A stretch of DNA of 17,819 nt from JAVVPL01 sp036655775 (GTDB lineage Bacteria; Bacteroidota; Bacteroidia; Bacteroidales; P3), in NCBI GenBank assembly GCA_036655775.1, contig JAVVPL010000035.1, forward strand, positions 1 to 17,819. Direction: 5' to 3'. The notes below the pieces were generated by a model that did not search any database, had not been told where the DNA came from, and saw only the letters and a program-made list of their open reading frames with translations. Of this stretch, positions 7,839 through 15,698 are shown in pieces; the stretch's first letter is position 1, and each line of letters starts with the position of its first letter. The translations under genes and the position numbers were made by a program.

Positions 7839-10361
7839 TTATTTCATCTCTATTACGGTAATACCAGAGCCTCCTAATTCTAAAGTTTGATCTCTAAAAC
7901 TAGCTACGGCGGGATTTTTTTCTAGGCAAGTTCTGCATAAATTTCGCAAAATTCCATTTCCTTTTCCATGTAAGATTTCCAAATGTTTCTCTCCATATAA
8001 AACGGCATCATCTAATAGTTTTTGAATGCGTTCTTCAGCTTCCACAGCGCGAGTGCCACGCAAATCAATCCGAAACGAAAAAGCTGCTTTTTGATCATTT
8101 ATATTGTGCAAAATACTTCCGATGGATCCGCTTTTTTTGTTTGTTCGGGCCTGATAACTATGCCCCACTATTTTTTCTAAACTCTCCAAAGGTGCTTTTA
8201 AACGCATAAAATCAAATGCAAGAATAGCTAAATCTCCTTTAATTTCCACCACTTCTGCAATTTCTTTCTGCCCATGCAGACGAACAAAATCACCTAATTT
8301 AATTTTTGAAAAATCAATTTGTGCTTCTTTACGTAAGAGAGATAGAGGTTTTTGTATTTTTTGTTTTGCTTTGTTTGGCAAAGAATCCGAAGGCATTTCT
8401 GCGGTTTGGGTTAAGCAATTGACTTCTTTTTCCATACTTGCACGCAATTGTTGTGTAATTTCTTTTTGCGCTTGTTGTTCTTTGATTTCACGAATTGTTC
8501 GCTCTACGATTGCATTTGCATTTTGTACAATTTGCTTTGCTTGTACTTTGGCTTCTCGCAAAATTTCATTTTTATTTTTCTCTAAATCGTTTTTAAGTTT
8601 ATTGTATTTATCCAATGTGTCAGCCAATATATCATCTGCCATCCGCCATTCTTTTTGCGCTTGTTCAATCCATTTTTTATCTACTTCTAATTGTTGTAAT
8701 TGTTCTTCAAAATGGATATGATTACTGCCAATTTTTTCTGTCGCGGCGCTTAAAATAGAGGAAGGTAAACCAATATTTTTGGCCATTTCAAATGCAAATG
8801 AACTACCTGGACTGCCTTTTTTAAGTATATATAAAGGGCGAAGTTCTTTTAAGTCAAAAAGCATAGCGCCATTTACAAAAGATTTTTTCTCGGAAAAGAC
8901 TAGGGGTATCGAGCTATCAGTGTCTAGGATGGGCTTTGTTTGGCTTTGTTGCCAAGGGGTGCTTTGGGCTAGTAATTTTAAATTTGTATAATGTGTAGTC
9001 ACTACTCCATAACATCCTTTGTGATTTATTTCCTCTAGTATAGCTTCCGCAATGGCGCCTCCCACTTGAGGTTCTGTACCACTCCCTAATTCATCAGCCA
9101 AAAATAAACTTTTTTCGTTTCCATTTTTCAATAAAACACGCATATTATTCAGATGTGAACTATATGTACTCAAATCGTTTTCTATGGATTGCTCATCGCC
9201 TATATCGACAAAAATATCATTGAAAATACCTGCTTCGGATTGCTCACTCATAGGAACAGGCAACCCACATTGCAACATGTATTGCAACAGACCCACCGTT
9301 TTTAAACAAACCGATTTGCCTCCTGCATTGGGACCTGAAATAATTAAAATACGTTCGCCCTTATCCATACGTAAATCTAAGGGGACAATTTTTTTATTTT
9401 GTCTTTCAAGACTTAAAAATAAAAGGGGATGACGCGCGTCTTTCCATTGAAAATAGGGTTCATCATGTAAAATAGGAATACCCGCATTGAGTTTTAAAGC
9501 GAGTTTAGCTTTGGCTCGTATAAAATCAATAATACCCATAAATTGGTATGCTTGCTCAAGTACAGGAATATGAGGTCGTATAAATTGCGAAAATTCTTTG
9601 AGAATACTAATAATTTCTAAACGTTCATCATTGAGTAAGTCCATAATCTCATTGTTGAGATTGAAAATTTCCTCAGGTTCAATAAACACCGTTTGTCCAG
9701 TGGTAGAAACATCGTGAATAAAACCTTTAATTTTTCTTTTATGGGATGAAATCATAGGAATTACCAAACGTTCGTTTCGTACCGTGGTTTCGGCATCTTC
9801 ACTTACCCAACCTTCTTTTTTGGCTTCATTTAAATAACGTCGAATGTACTTTTGTGTTTCACCTTGTTTCCGTCTGATCTTTTGACGAATTGACATTAAA
9901 TTTTCGGATGCATTATCTTTAATATTACCTAAATCATCCAAAATACGTTTAATTTCTATGGGTATTTGGGGAGGAAGACTAACCTTTGAATTTAAGTATT
10001 TTAGGCGTGGATAAATAGTTTCCTCAAGCGCGTTTAGATAATCGACAATTTGTAATAAAGTGAAATAAGATGCTTGTAATTCCGCTAATTTTTCTAGAGA
10101 AATAAAACTGCCTTCAATATGAATTCTTTTTAATTCTTCGCTCAAATCAATATAATCTGAACAAGGAAATCCCGACTCTAACATCAAAATTCTTTTAAAT
10201 TCAGCGGTTTCTTTCAGCCGTTCTTGTAAATTGTCAAAATGGGTCAAAAAGGATAGTCTCTCAACATGTTTTTCGCCCAAAGTGCTGATGCACTCTTGGC
10301 GAAGTAGTTCGACAATGGCTTTAAAACCTATCTTTTCTTCAAAGTTTTTTGGATAAATCAA
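7839..10361 (-). CDS. mutS2: MutS2 ATPase with C-terminal Smr domain
   Basis: This 840-residue MutS2 lacks the mismatch-reading N-terminal domains of MutS. In order it has: core and lever region (about 1-320), ABC ATPase with Walker A GPNAGGKS (343-350) and Walker B LFLADE (419-424), a long coiled coil (about 551-646), a small beta-barrel-like segment (about 680-735), and an Smr domain (about 764-840) with DLRG (766-769) and HGKGNG (798-803). MutS2 proteins act on branched DNA or, as RqcU in Bacillus, split collided ribosomes; which applies here is not visible. About 25 extra polar residues lie between ATPase and coiled coil (about 467-492). No in-frame ATG occurs near the 5' end. I chose TTG at 10361, because LIYPKNFEEKIGF then matches the usual family start (MIYPxNFE); a TTG at 10448 would add 29 residues and overlap the ClC gene. 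Confidence 0.92.
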   Translation of the reverse strand: MIYPKNFEEKIGFKAIVELLRQECISTLGEKHVERLSFLTHFDNLQERLKETAEFKRILMLESGFPCSDYIDLSEELKRIHIEGSFISLEKLAELQASYFTLLQIVDYLNALEETIYPRLKYLNSKVSLPPQIPIEIKRILDDLGNIKDNASENLMSIRQKIRRKQGETQKYIRRYLNEAKKEGWVSEDAETTVRNERLVIPMISSHKRKIKGFIHDVSTTGQTVFIEPEEIFNLNNEIMDLLNDERLEIISILKEFSQFIRPHIPVLEQAYQFMGIIDFIRAKAKLALKLNAGIPILHDEPYFQWKDARHPLLFLSLERQNKKIVPLDLRMDKGERILIISGPNAGGKSVCLKTVGLLQYMLQCGLPVPMSEQSEAGIFNDIFVDIGDEQSIENDLSTYSSHLNNMRVLLKNGNEKSLFLADELGSGTEPQVGGAIAEAILEEINHKGCYGVVTTHYTNLKLLAQSTPWQQSQTKPILDTDSSIPLVFSEKKSFVNGAMLFDLKELRPLYILKKGSPGSSFAFEMAKNIGLPSSILSAATEKIGSNHIHFEEQLQQLEVDKKWIEQAQKEWRMADDILADTLDKYNKLKNDLEKNKNEILREAKVQAKQIVQNANAIVERTIREIKEQQAQKEITQQLRASMEKEVNCLTQTAEMPSDSLPNKAKQKIQKPLSLLRKEAQIDFSKIKLGDFVRLHGQKEIAEVVEIKGDLAILAFDFMRLKAPLESLEKIVGHSYQARTNKKSGSIGSILHNINDQKAAFSFRIDLRGTRAVEAEERIQKLLDDAVLYGEKHLEILHGKGNGILRNLCRTCLEKNPAVASFRDQTLELGGSGITVIEMK

Positions 10362-10419
10362 TGTGTGTAATTTTTCAACAAATATACGTTTTTTTAAGGA
10401 AACTCTCGTAAATTTTTTG

Positions 10420-10427
10420 TATTTTTG
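10420..10427 (+). promoter_or_regulatory. Possible -7 element for the ClC-peptidase-queA operon
   Basis: TATTTTTG matches TAnnTTTG and lies seven bases before the ATG at 10434, so transcription would start almost at the start codon and give a leaderless mRNA. No TTTG is found 19-20 bases upstream. This is therefore a weak candidate, listed because it is the only -7-like match in the mutS2/ClC gap. Confidence 0.25.
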
Positions 10428-10433
10428 CAAAAT

Positions 10434-12212
10434 ATGTACACTGGACAAAAAATAATAAAAACATTAAGAATATGGCGTTTGAAACATATTTCGCCTCGTA
10501 ATTTTCTATTGCTCTTATGTTTGTTGGTGGGTTTTTTGAGCGGCTTGGCGGCTGTTTTGCTCAAAAATATGATTTTTTATTTTAGTCAATGGGTAATTAG
10601 TTCTTTTGCTGCCGACAAGGAAAATTTTTTATTTTTGTTTTTGCCCTTGATAGGGATTTTACTTACTCTACTTTATACGCGTTTTATAGATAAAGATGAT
10701 ATTAGTCATGGAGTGAGTCGAGTATTGCATTCTATTTCAAAAGGAGAAGCCAAACTTAAGAAAAGTAAAATGTGGTCATCATTAGTTGCGAGTACTCTTA
10801 CTATTGGTTTTGGGGGATCCGTGGGGCCCGAAGCGCCCGTAGTACTTTCGGGAGCGGCCATAGGTTCCAATATAGGGCAGTTGTACAAAGTGGATTACAA
10901 AACAATGGTTTTATTAGTTGCTTGTGGATCGGCAGGAGCCATTGCAGGTATATTTGGAGCTCCTATTGCAGGATTAGTATTTGCTTTGGAGGTTTTGATG
11001 ATTGATTTAACGATGTCTTCGCTTATCCCATTGTTGATAGCCTCTTCTACAGGGGCAGTGGTTTCTGCATTTTTGATGGGTCGAGATGCGATGTTTCACT
11101 TTGATTTAGATGCCGATTTTTTAATTGAAAATTTACCCTATTATATTATTTTGGGCGTGGCTGCTGGTTTTGTTTCGCATTATTTTTTACGGATGTCGGA
11201 ATTTATGGAAACCCTCTTTGCCAAAATAAAAAAGGTATGGATAAAAACACTTATAGGGGGATCTATTTTAAGTATATTGATTTTTTTATTTCCTCCTTTA
11301 TATGGAGAAGGCTTCCATTTTTTATCCGATATTTTCCAAGGCAATAGCGAATCTCTCTTTAATAATAGTTTTTTTTATGATTTTAGAGGGCAAGCATGGA
11401 TGTTTTTATTCTTTTTGTTGCTGATTGTATTTTTAAAAGTGATTGCGATGTCTTTGACCAATGGCAGTGGAGGAATTGGTGGGGTGTTTGCTCCCTCTAT
11501 GTTTATTGGAGGTGTTTTAGGCCTTTTTGTAGCTCATTTTTTCAATGTCGTTTTTGGCTGGGATTTGCCCGAAGCAAATTTTGCCTTAGCAGGGATGGCT
11601 GGATTAATGGCAGGGGTGATGCACGCCCCTTTAACAGCTATATTTTTGGTGGCTGAAATAACAGGAGGTTATCAATTTTTTATCCCATTAATGATGGTTT
11701 CAGCTTCTTCTTATTTAATCAATAATTATTTTAATCCACATTCTATTTACACCAAAAAATTGGCTTTAAAAGGAGAGTTGTTTACACATAACAAAGATGC
11801 GGTGGTTTTGTCGATGATGCAAATGCACAATTTGATAGAATCTAATTTTATCTCTATACAACCTACGCAAACTTTGGGCGATTTGGTACAAGCAATTAGT
11901 AATTCTCGTCGAAACATTTTTCCTGTAGTAGATACGGAAAATCACTATTTAGGCGTAGTATTTTTAGATGATGTGCGTACGCTTATTTTTAAGCCAGAAT
12001 TATATGCTAAAATATTTGTGAAAGATTTAATGTTTACCCCCAAACCATCGGTGGATATTCATGATAATATGGATCAAATAGCAAAGAAATTTCAACAAAT
12101 TACCGATTATAATATTGTGGTTTTGGATGGCGATAAATATGTAGGCTTTTTATCTAGAGCCAATGTGTTCTCAAATTATCAAAAACGAATCAAAGAAATC
12201 TCAAATGATTAA
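10434..12212 (+). CDS. ClC-type chloride channel/transporter with two CBS domains
   Basis: This 592-residue protein belongs to the ClC family, inner-membrane homodimers that move chloride or related anions. Conserved pieces in order: GFGGSVGPEAPVV (125-137), where GPEAP replaces the usual GKEGP but keeps the gating glutamate as Glu133; FGAPIAGLVFALEV (174-187); and GGIGGVFAPS (346-355), the GxFxP motif. The first motif (GSGIP) is degenerate, SHGVS at 91-95. The position equal to the internal proton glutamate of E. coli ClcA is Val187, as in ClC channels. Two CBS domains follow (about 470-520 and 530-585), likely binding adenine nucleotides and regulating transport. A start at TTG 10425 is possible, but the ATG at 10434 (MYTGQKIIKTLRIWRLKH) is preferred. 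It leads a plus-strand operon, with the peptidase gene 24 bases downstream. Whether it is a channel or an exchanger is open. Confidence 0.9.
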   Translation: MYTGQKIIKTLRIWRLKHISPRNFLLLLCLLVGFLSGLAAVLLKNMIFYFSQWVISSFAADKENFLFLFLPLIGILLTLLYTRFIDKDDISHGVSRVLHSISKGEAKLKKSKMWSSLVASTLTIGFGGSVGPEAPVVLSGAAIGSNIGQLYKVDYKTMVLLVACGSAGAIAGIFGAPIAGLVFALEVLMIDLTMSSLIPLLIASSTGAVVSAFLMGRDAMFHFDLDADFLIENLPYYIILGVAAGFVSHYFLRMSEFMETLFAKIKKVWIKTLIGGSILSILIFLFPPLYGEGFHFLSDIFQGNSESLFNNSFFYDFRGQAWMFLFFLLLIVFLKVIAMSLTNGSGGIGGVFAPSMFIGGVLGLFVAHFFNVVFGWDLPEANFALAGMAGLMAGVMHAPLTAIFLVAEITGGYQFFIPLMMVSASSYLINNYFNPHSIYTKKLALKGELFTHNKDAVVLSMMQMHNLIESNFISIQPTQTLGDLVQAISNSRRNIFPVVDTENHYLGVVFLDDVRTLIFKPELYAKIFVKDLMFTPKPSVDIHDNMDQIAKKFQQITDYNIVVLDGDKYVGFLSRANVFSNYQKRIKEISND

Positions 12213-12236
12213 CGAATTTTATAAAATTCAGAAACT

Positions 12237-14390
12237 ATGCAAAAAATAAAACTATTTACATTCTGTTCCCTATTATGGATTTCTATGTTTGCCATAAATC
12301 CAATGTTTGCGCAAGTAAAAACGTTGGAAATACCCGATTTGGTAGATGCTAATTTAAAGGCAAAACCGATTGCACAATTGCAGTTTCTCAAAAATGCTGA
12401 AGCTTATATTTACGAGGAAAATAATACGCTTTTTGTCAAATATCTCAATGATAAAAAACCAAGAATTATACTTACGCTTGATCAATTACAATCCTATTTA
12501 AAAACGCAAATGCTGAAACCCATACCTGAGCTTCCTCAATTTTTGCTGCTAGATGATTCGCATTTAATTTTTGTCTATGATCAAAATAGATATTCATATA
12601 ATGTTAAAACCAAAGAATTCAAATTGCGTTGGTCAATTCCTAAAGGAGCCGCAAATCAAAATTTCAAAAGTCAGTCTCCTGGAGTAGCGTATACAATCAA
12701 CAATAATTTATATTATTTGGAAGAAAATATGAAATATTCCCTCAGCCAAGAGGAAAATCCAAAAATCCAATATGGTAAAGGAGTGTATAGAAATGAATTT
12801 GGAGTGAATGCGGGTACTTTTTGGTCGCCAGATGGCGTTTTATTAGCTTTTTACAAAAATGATGAATCCTCTATTCCTTATTATCCATTAGTGAAGTATG
12901 ATCCACAATCGAATGCTACGATGCTTAATTTACCCTACCCTATGGCAGGTCAAAAGTCACAAAATGTAAGTATAGGTATTTATAATACCCAAACATTTCA
13001 AACCGTTTATTTAGAAGAAAAACCAGGTTTTGAAGATTTATATATGACGGGAGTTACTTGGCATCCTAGTGCAAAAGAAATTTATGTTGTTTTATTGAAT
13101 CGAGCACAAAAACATCTTCGTGTTGCGTGTTATAATGCGCAAACAGGAGAATTAAAAAAAATAATTTTTGAAGAATTAAATCAAAAATATGTAGAACCTG
13201 AAGACGGATTACTTTTTCGTCGTACGGAGCCAAATGAATTTTTGTGGTTAAGTGAAAGAGATGGATACAATCATTTATATTTGTATCATGTAGAATCCGG
13301 ATTAAAAAAACAACTTACTTCGGGAGCTTGGGCTATTACCCAATTGCTAGGGATCGATGAAGACGATCAGCGTATTTATTTTATGGCCACCAAAGAAAGT
13401 CCCTTGGAAGAACATCTTTATTCTGTAGATATAAAAACGGGTACCATTGCAAAAATAACACAAGAACCAGGGGTGCACAATATAAGTATGCATAAAAGTG
13501 GAAAATATTTTATTGATAAATTTTCCAATGCAAAGCAAGCTTCTCGGGTGCAGATATTGACCAAAGAGGGCAAAATTATTGAAAAAATACAAGATGTTCA
13601 AAATCCTGTACAAAACTATGCCTTAGGGAAAACAGATATTCGTACCATTAAAGCGGCAGATGGAACCACCGATTTGTATACACGTTTGATTAAACCGTAC
13701 AATTTTGATTCTACTAAAAAATATCCTGTAATTGTGTATGTATATGGAGGTCCTCATGCTCAATTGATAACGAATACTTGGTTGTGGGGAGCCAATTTGT
13801 TTCATCATTATTTGGCACAAGAAGGATATTTAGTTTTTACCGTAGATAGTAGAGGTTCGGCAAATCGAGGTTTTGATTTTGAAAGTGCTATTTATCGCAA
13901 TGTAGGTACGGTGGAAATAGAAGATCAAATGAAAGGAATTGCGTATTTGAAAGCTTTACCTTATGTAGATACTGCGCGTATAGGTGTAGATGGTTGGAGT
14001 TATGGCGGTTTTATGACCATCCGTTTAAAATTATTTTATCCAGAGGTGTTCAAAGTGGCTACCGCAGGAGGTCCAGTGATTGATTGGCGCTGGTATGAAA
14101 TCATGTATGGAGAACGCTATATGGATGCTCCCGACGCCAATCCGCATGGATATGGGGAAGCCTCATTGCTTAATCATATAGATAAATTAAAAGGGAAACT
14201 ATTGATTATGCAAGGAGGGGTGGATGATGTCGTACTACCTCAAAATGCTTTTTCGTTTATCCAAGAATGTATAAAACAACGGAAACAAGTGGATATGTTT
14301 GTATTTCCTGCACATCCACACAATGTGAGAGGCTTAGATAGAGCCTATTTATATCAAAAAATATATGACTATTACAAACAAAACTTGTAA
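12237..14390 (+). CDS. Secreted S9B (DPP-IV family) serine peptidase
   Basis: The 717-residue product starts with a signal peptide (MQKIKLFTFCSLLWISMFA, probable cleavage near residue 25), so it works in the periplasm or at the surface. A beta-propeller of the DPP-IV N-terminal type follows (about 50-460), with YRNEFGVNAGTFWSPDG (184-200); the Glu187 region binds the substrate amino terminus in the family. The C-terminal alpha/beta hydrolase domain has YVYGGPHAQ (501-509), GWSYGG with nucleophile Ser588, Asp663 in GGVDD, and His695 in HPHN, so the triad looks complete. Such enzymes release di- or tripeptides from peptides with Pro or Ala near the N-terminus; P. gingivalis DPP-IV and PtpA have similar length and layout. 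Which cleavage it prefers cannot be decided here. It sits 24 bases after the ClC gene and overlaps queA by 26 bases, consistent with one transcript. Confidence 0.92.
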   Translation: MQKIKLFTFCSLLWISMFAINPMFAQVKTLEIPDLVDANLKAKPIAQLQFLKNAEAYIYEENNTLFVKYLNDKKPRIILTLDQLQSYLKTQMLKPIPELPQFLLLDDSHLIFVYDQNRYSYNVKTKEFKLRWSIPKGAANQNFKSQSPGVAYTINNNLYYLEENMKYSLSQEENPKIQYGKGVYRNEFGVNAGTFWSPDGVLLAFYKNDESSIPYYPLVKYDPQSNATMLNLPYPMAGQKSQNVSIGIYNTQTFQTVYLEEKPGFEDLYMTGVTWHPSAKEIYVVLLNRAQKHLRVACYNAQTGELKKIIFEELNQKYVEPEDGLLFRRTEPNEFLWLSERDGYNHLYLYHVESGLKKQLTSGAWAITQLLGIDEDDQRIYFMATKESPLEEHLYSVDIKTGTIAKITQEPGVHNISMHKSGKYFIDKFSNAKQASRVQILTKEGKIIEKIQDVQNPVQNYALGKTDIRTIKAADGTTDLYTRLIKPYNFDSTKKYPVIVYVYGGPHAQLITNTWLWGANLFHHYLAQEGYLVFTVDSRGSANRGFDFESAIYRNVGTVEIEDQMKGIAYLKALPYVDTARIGVDGWSYGGFMTIRLKLFYPEVFKVATAGGPVIDWRWYEIMYGERYMDAPDANPHGYGEASLLNHIDKLKGKLLIMQGGVDDVVLPQNAFSFIQECIKQRKQVDMFVFPAHPHNVRGLDRAYLYQKIYDYYKQNL

Positions 14391-15609
14391 ACAAAGAGAT
14401 CTTTTGATCACTGATTTTGACTATGCCTTAACGGAAGAAAAAATTGCTTTTGCCCCTTTAGAGAATAGAGATGCTTCCAAATTGTTAGTGTGTAATAAAG
14501 GGCAAATCAAAAGTTCTATTTTTAAAAATATTGCACAAGATTTACCTGCACACTCTCTTCTATTGTTTAATGATACCAAAGTAGTACAAGCTCGGATTGT
14601 GTTTCAAAAGCTCAATAATGGGGCTCGTATTGAAGTGTTTTGTTTAGAACCTCATAGTCCTGCTGATATTGCGAGTGCATTTGCTCAACATGAAAGTTGC
14701 GTGATTAAATGTTTTGTGGGTAATAATAAACGATGGAAGGATGAGATATTGAGTTTTTCTTTTCAATATCAAGGGCTACTTACCCATTTTTATGCAGAGC
14801 GTTTATGTGCGATTGAAGATGCGTGGTTGGTTCGTTTTTCTTGGAATAATCCAGATTTATCTTTTGCGGAGATATTGGAACAAGTAGGGAAAGTGCCTTT
14901 GCCTCCCTATATTCATCGAGAGGTAAATGAAAAAGATAAAGATCGATATCAAACAGTCTTTGCCCTATATAATGGATCGGTGGCTGCACCTACGGCTGCT
15001 CTTCACTTTACGCCCCAACTGATGCGTGATTTAGAGGCGCAGGGCGTAAAGGAAGCCTACTTGACCTTACATGTAGGGGCAGGTACTTTCAAGCCTGTAA
15101 AGACGGAATTGATAGGGAATCATAGCATGCACGCAGAATATATTCTCATTCCTAAAGAAACCATTAAACTTATATTGGCATCACTCGATAATCCGATTAT
15201 TCCAGTAGGGACTACTTCGATGCGGAGTATAGAATCTTTGTACTGGTTTGGCGTACAATGTTTGCAAGGGATGCAATTTGAAAATATATACGAACTTGGA
15301 CAATGGGATGCTTACGAAACCTACGGAGATCTTGCCATAAGCGCGCGCAAGGCCTTGACGGCTTTATTAGAAGATATGGAATCCAAAGGTTTGGATAGGG
15401 TAGAGGGAAAAACCTCTTTGATGATTGCGCCAGGGTATCAATTTAGAATTGCTACGGGTATTATTACAAATTTCCATCAGCCTAAAAGTACTTTGCTTCT
15501 ATTGATAGCCGCTTTGATTGGCGATAAATGGAAAGAAGCCTATATGTATGCTTTGAACAATGAATATCGTTTTTTAAGCTATGGAGATAGTTGTTTGTTT
15601 ATTCCGTAA
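14365..15609 (+). CDS. queA: S-adenosylmethionine:tRNA ribosyltransferase-isomerase
   Basis: QueA transfers and rearranges the ribose of SAM onto 7-aminomethyl-7-deazaguanine in tRNA, giving epoxyqueuosine at wobble position 34. The 414-residue protein has the family motifs: FDYALTEEKIAFAPLENRDASKLL near the start, LLLFNDTKVVQAR, VPLPPYIHRE, DRYQTVFA, GSVAAPTAALHFT, LHVGAGTFKPV, HAEY, GTTSMRSIES and a C-terminal TNFHQPKSTLL. The segment SCVIKCFVGNNKRWK (about 110-124) marks the Bacteroidota form. The ATG at 14365 lies inside the end of the peptidase gene, a 26-base overlap; a TTG at 14404, 13 bases after that stop, is an alternative that would remove 13 residues. Relatives usually carry a short extension before the FDY motif, so I keep the ATG. 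No other queuosine gene is in the window. Function is firm; the start is less so. Confidence 0.95.
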   Translation: MTITNKTCKQRDLLITDFDYALTEEKIAFAPLENRDASKLLVCNKGQIKSSIFKNIAQDLPAHSLLLFNDTKVVQARIVFQKLNNGARIEVFCLEPHSPADIASAFAQHESCVIKCFVGNNKRWKDEILSFSFQYQGLLTHFYAERLCAIEDAWLVRFSWNNPDLSFAEILEQVGKVPLPPYIHREVNEKDKDRYQTVFALYNGSVAAPTAALHFTPQLMRDLEAQGVKEAYLTLHVGAGTFKPVKTELIGNHSMHAEYILIPKETIKLILASLDNPIIPVGTTSMRSIESLYWFGVQCLQGMQFENIYELGQWDAYETYGDLAISARKALTALLEDMESKGLDRVEGKTSLMIAPGYQFRIATGIITNFHQPKSTLLLLIAALIGDKWKEAYMYALNNEYRFLSYGDSCLFIP

Positions 15610-15698
15610 ATTGAGATTGAGCAACACGCGTTTTATTCTCTTTGATCTAAATTTGCTTTGTTTATATTGAATAATAAAATGCAGGGATCTAAAATGAA

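Noticed and set aside
10806..10845. The ClC protein seemed to have lost its gating glutamate, because GSVGP looks like GKEGP with Val for Glu.
   Set aside because: The correct register is GFGGSV-GPEAP against GFGGSV-GREGP seen in other bacterial ClC proteins. The glutamate is present as Glu133.
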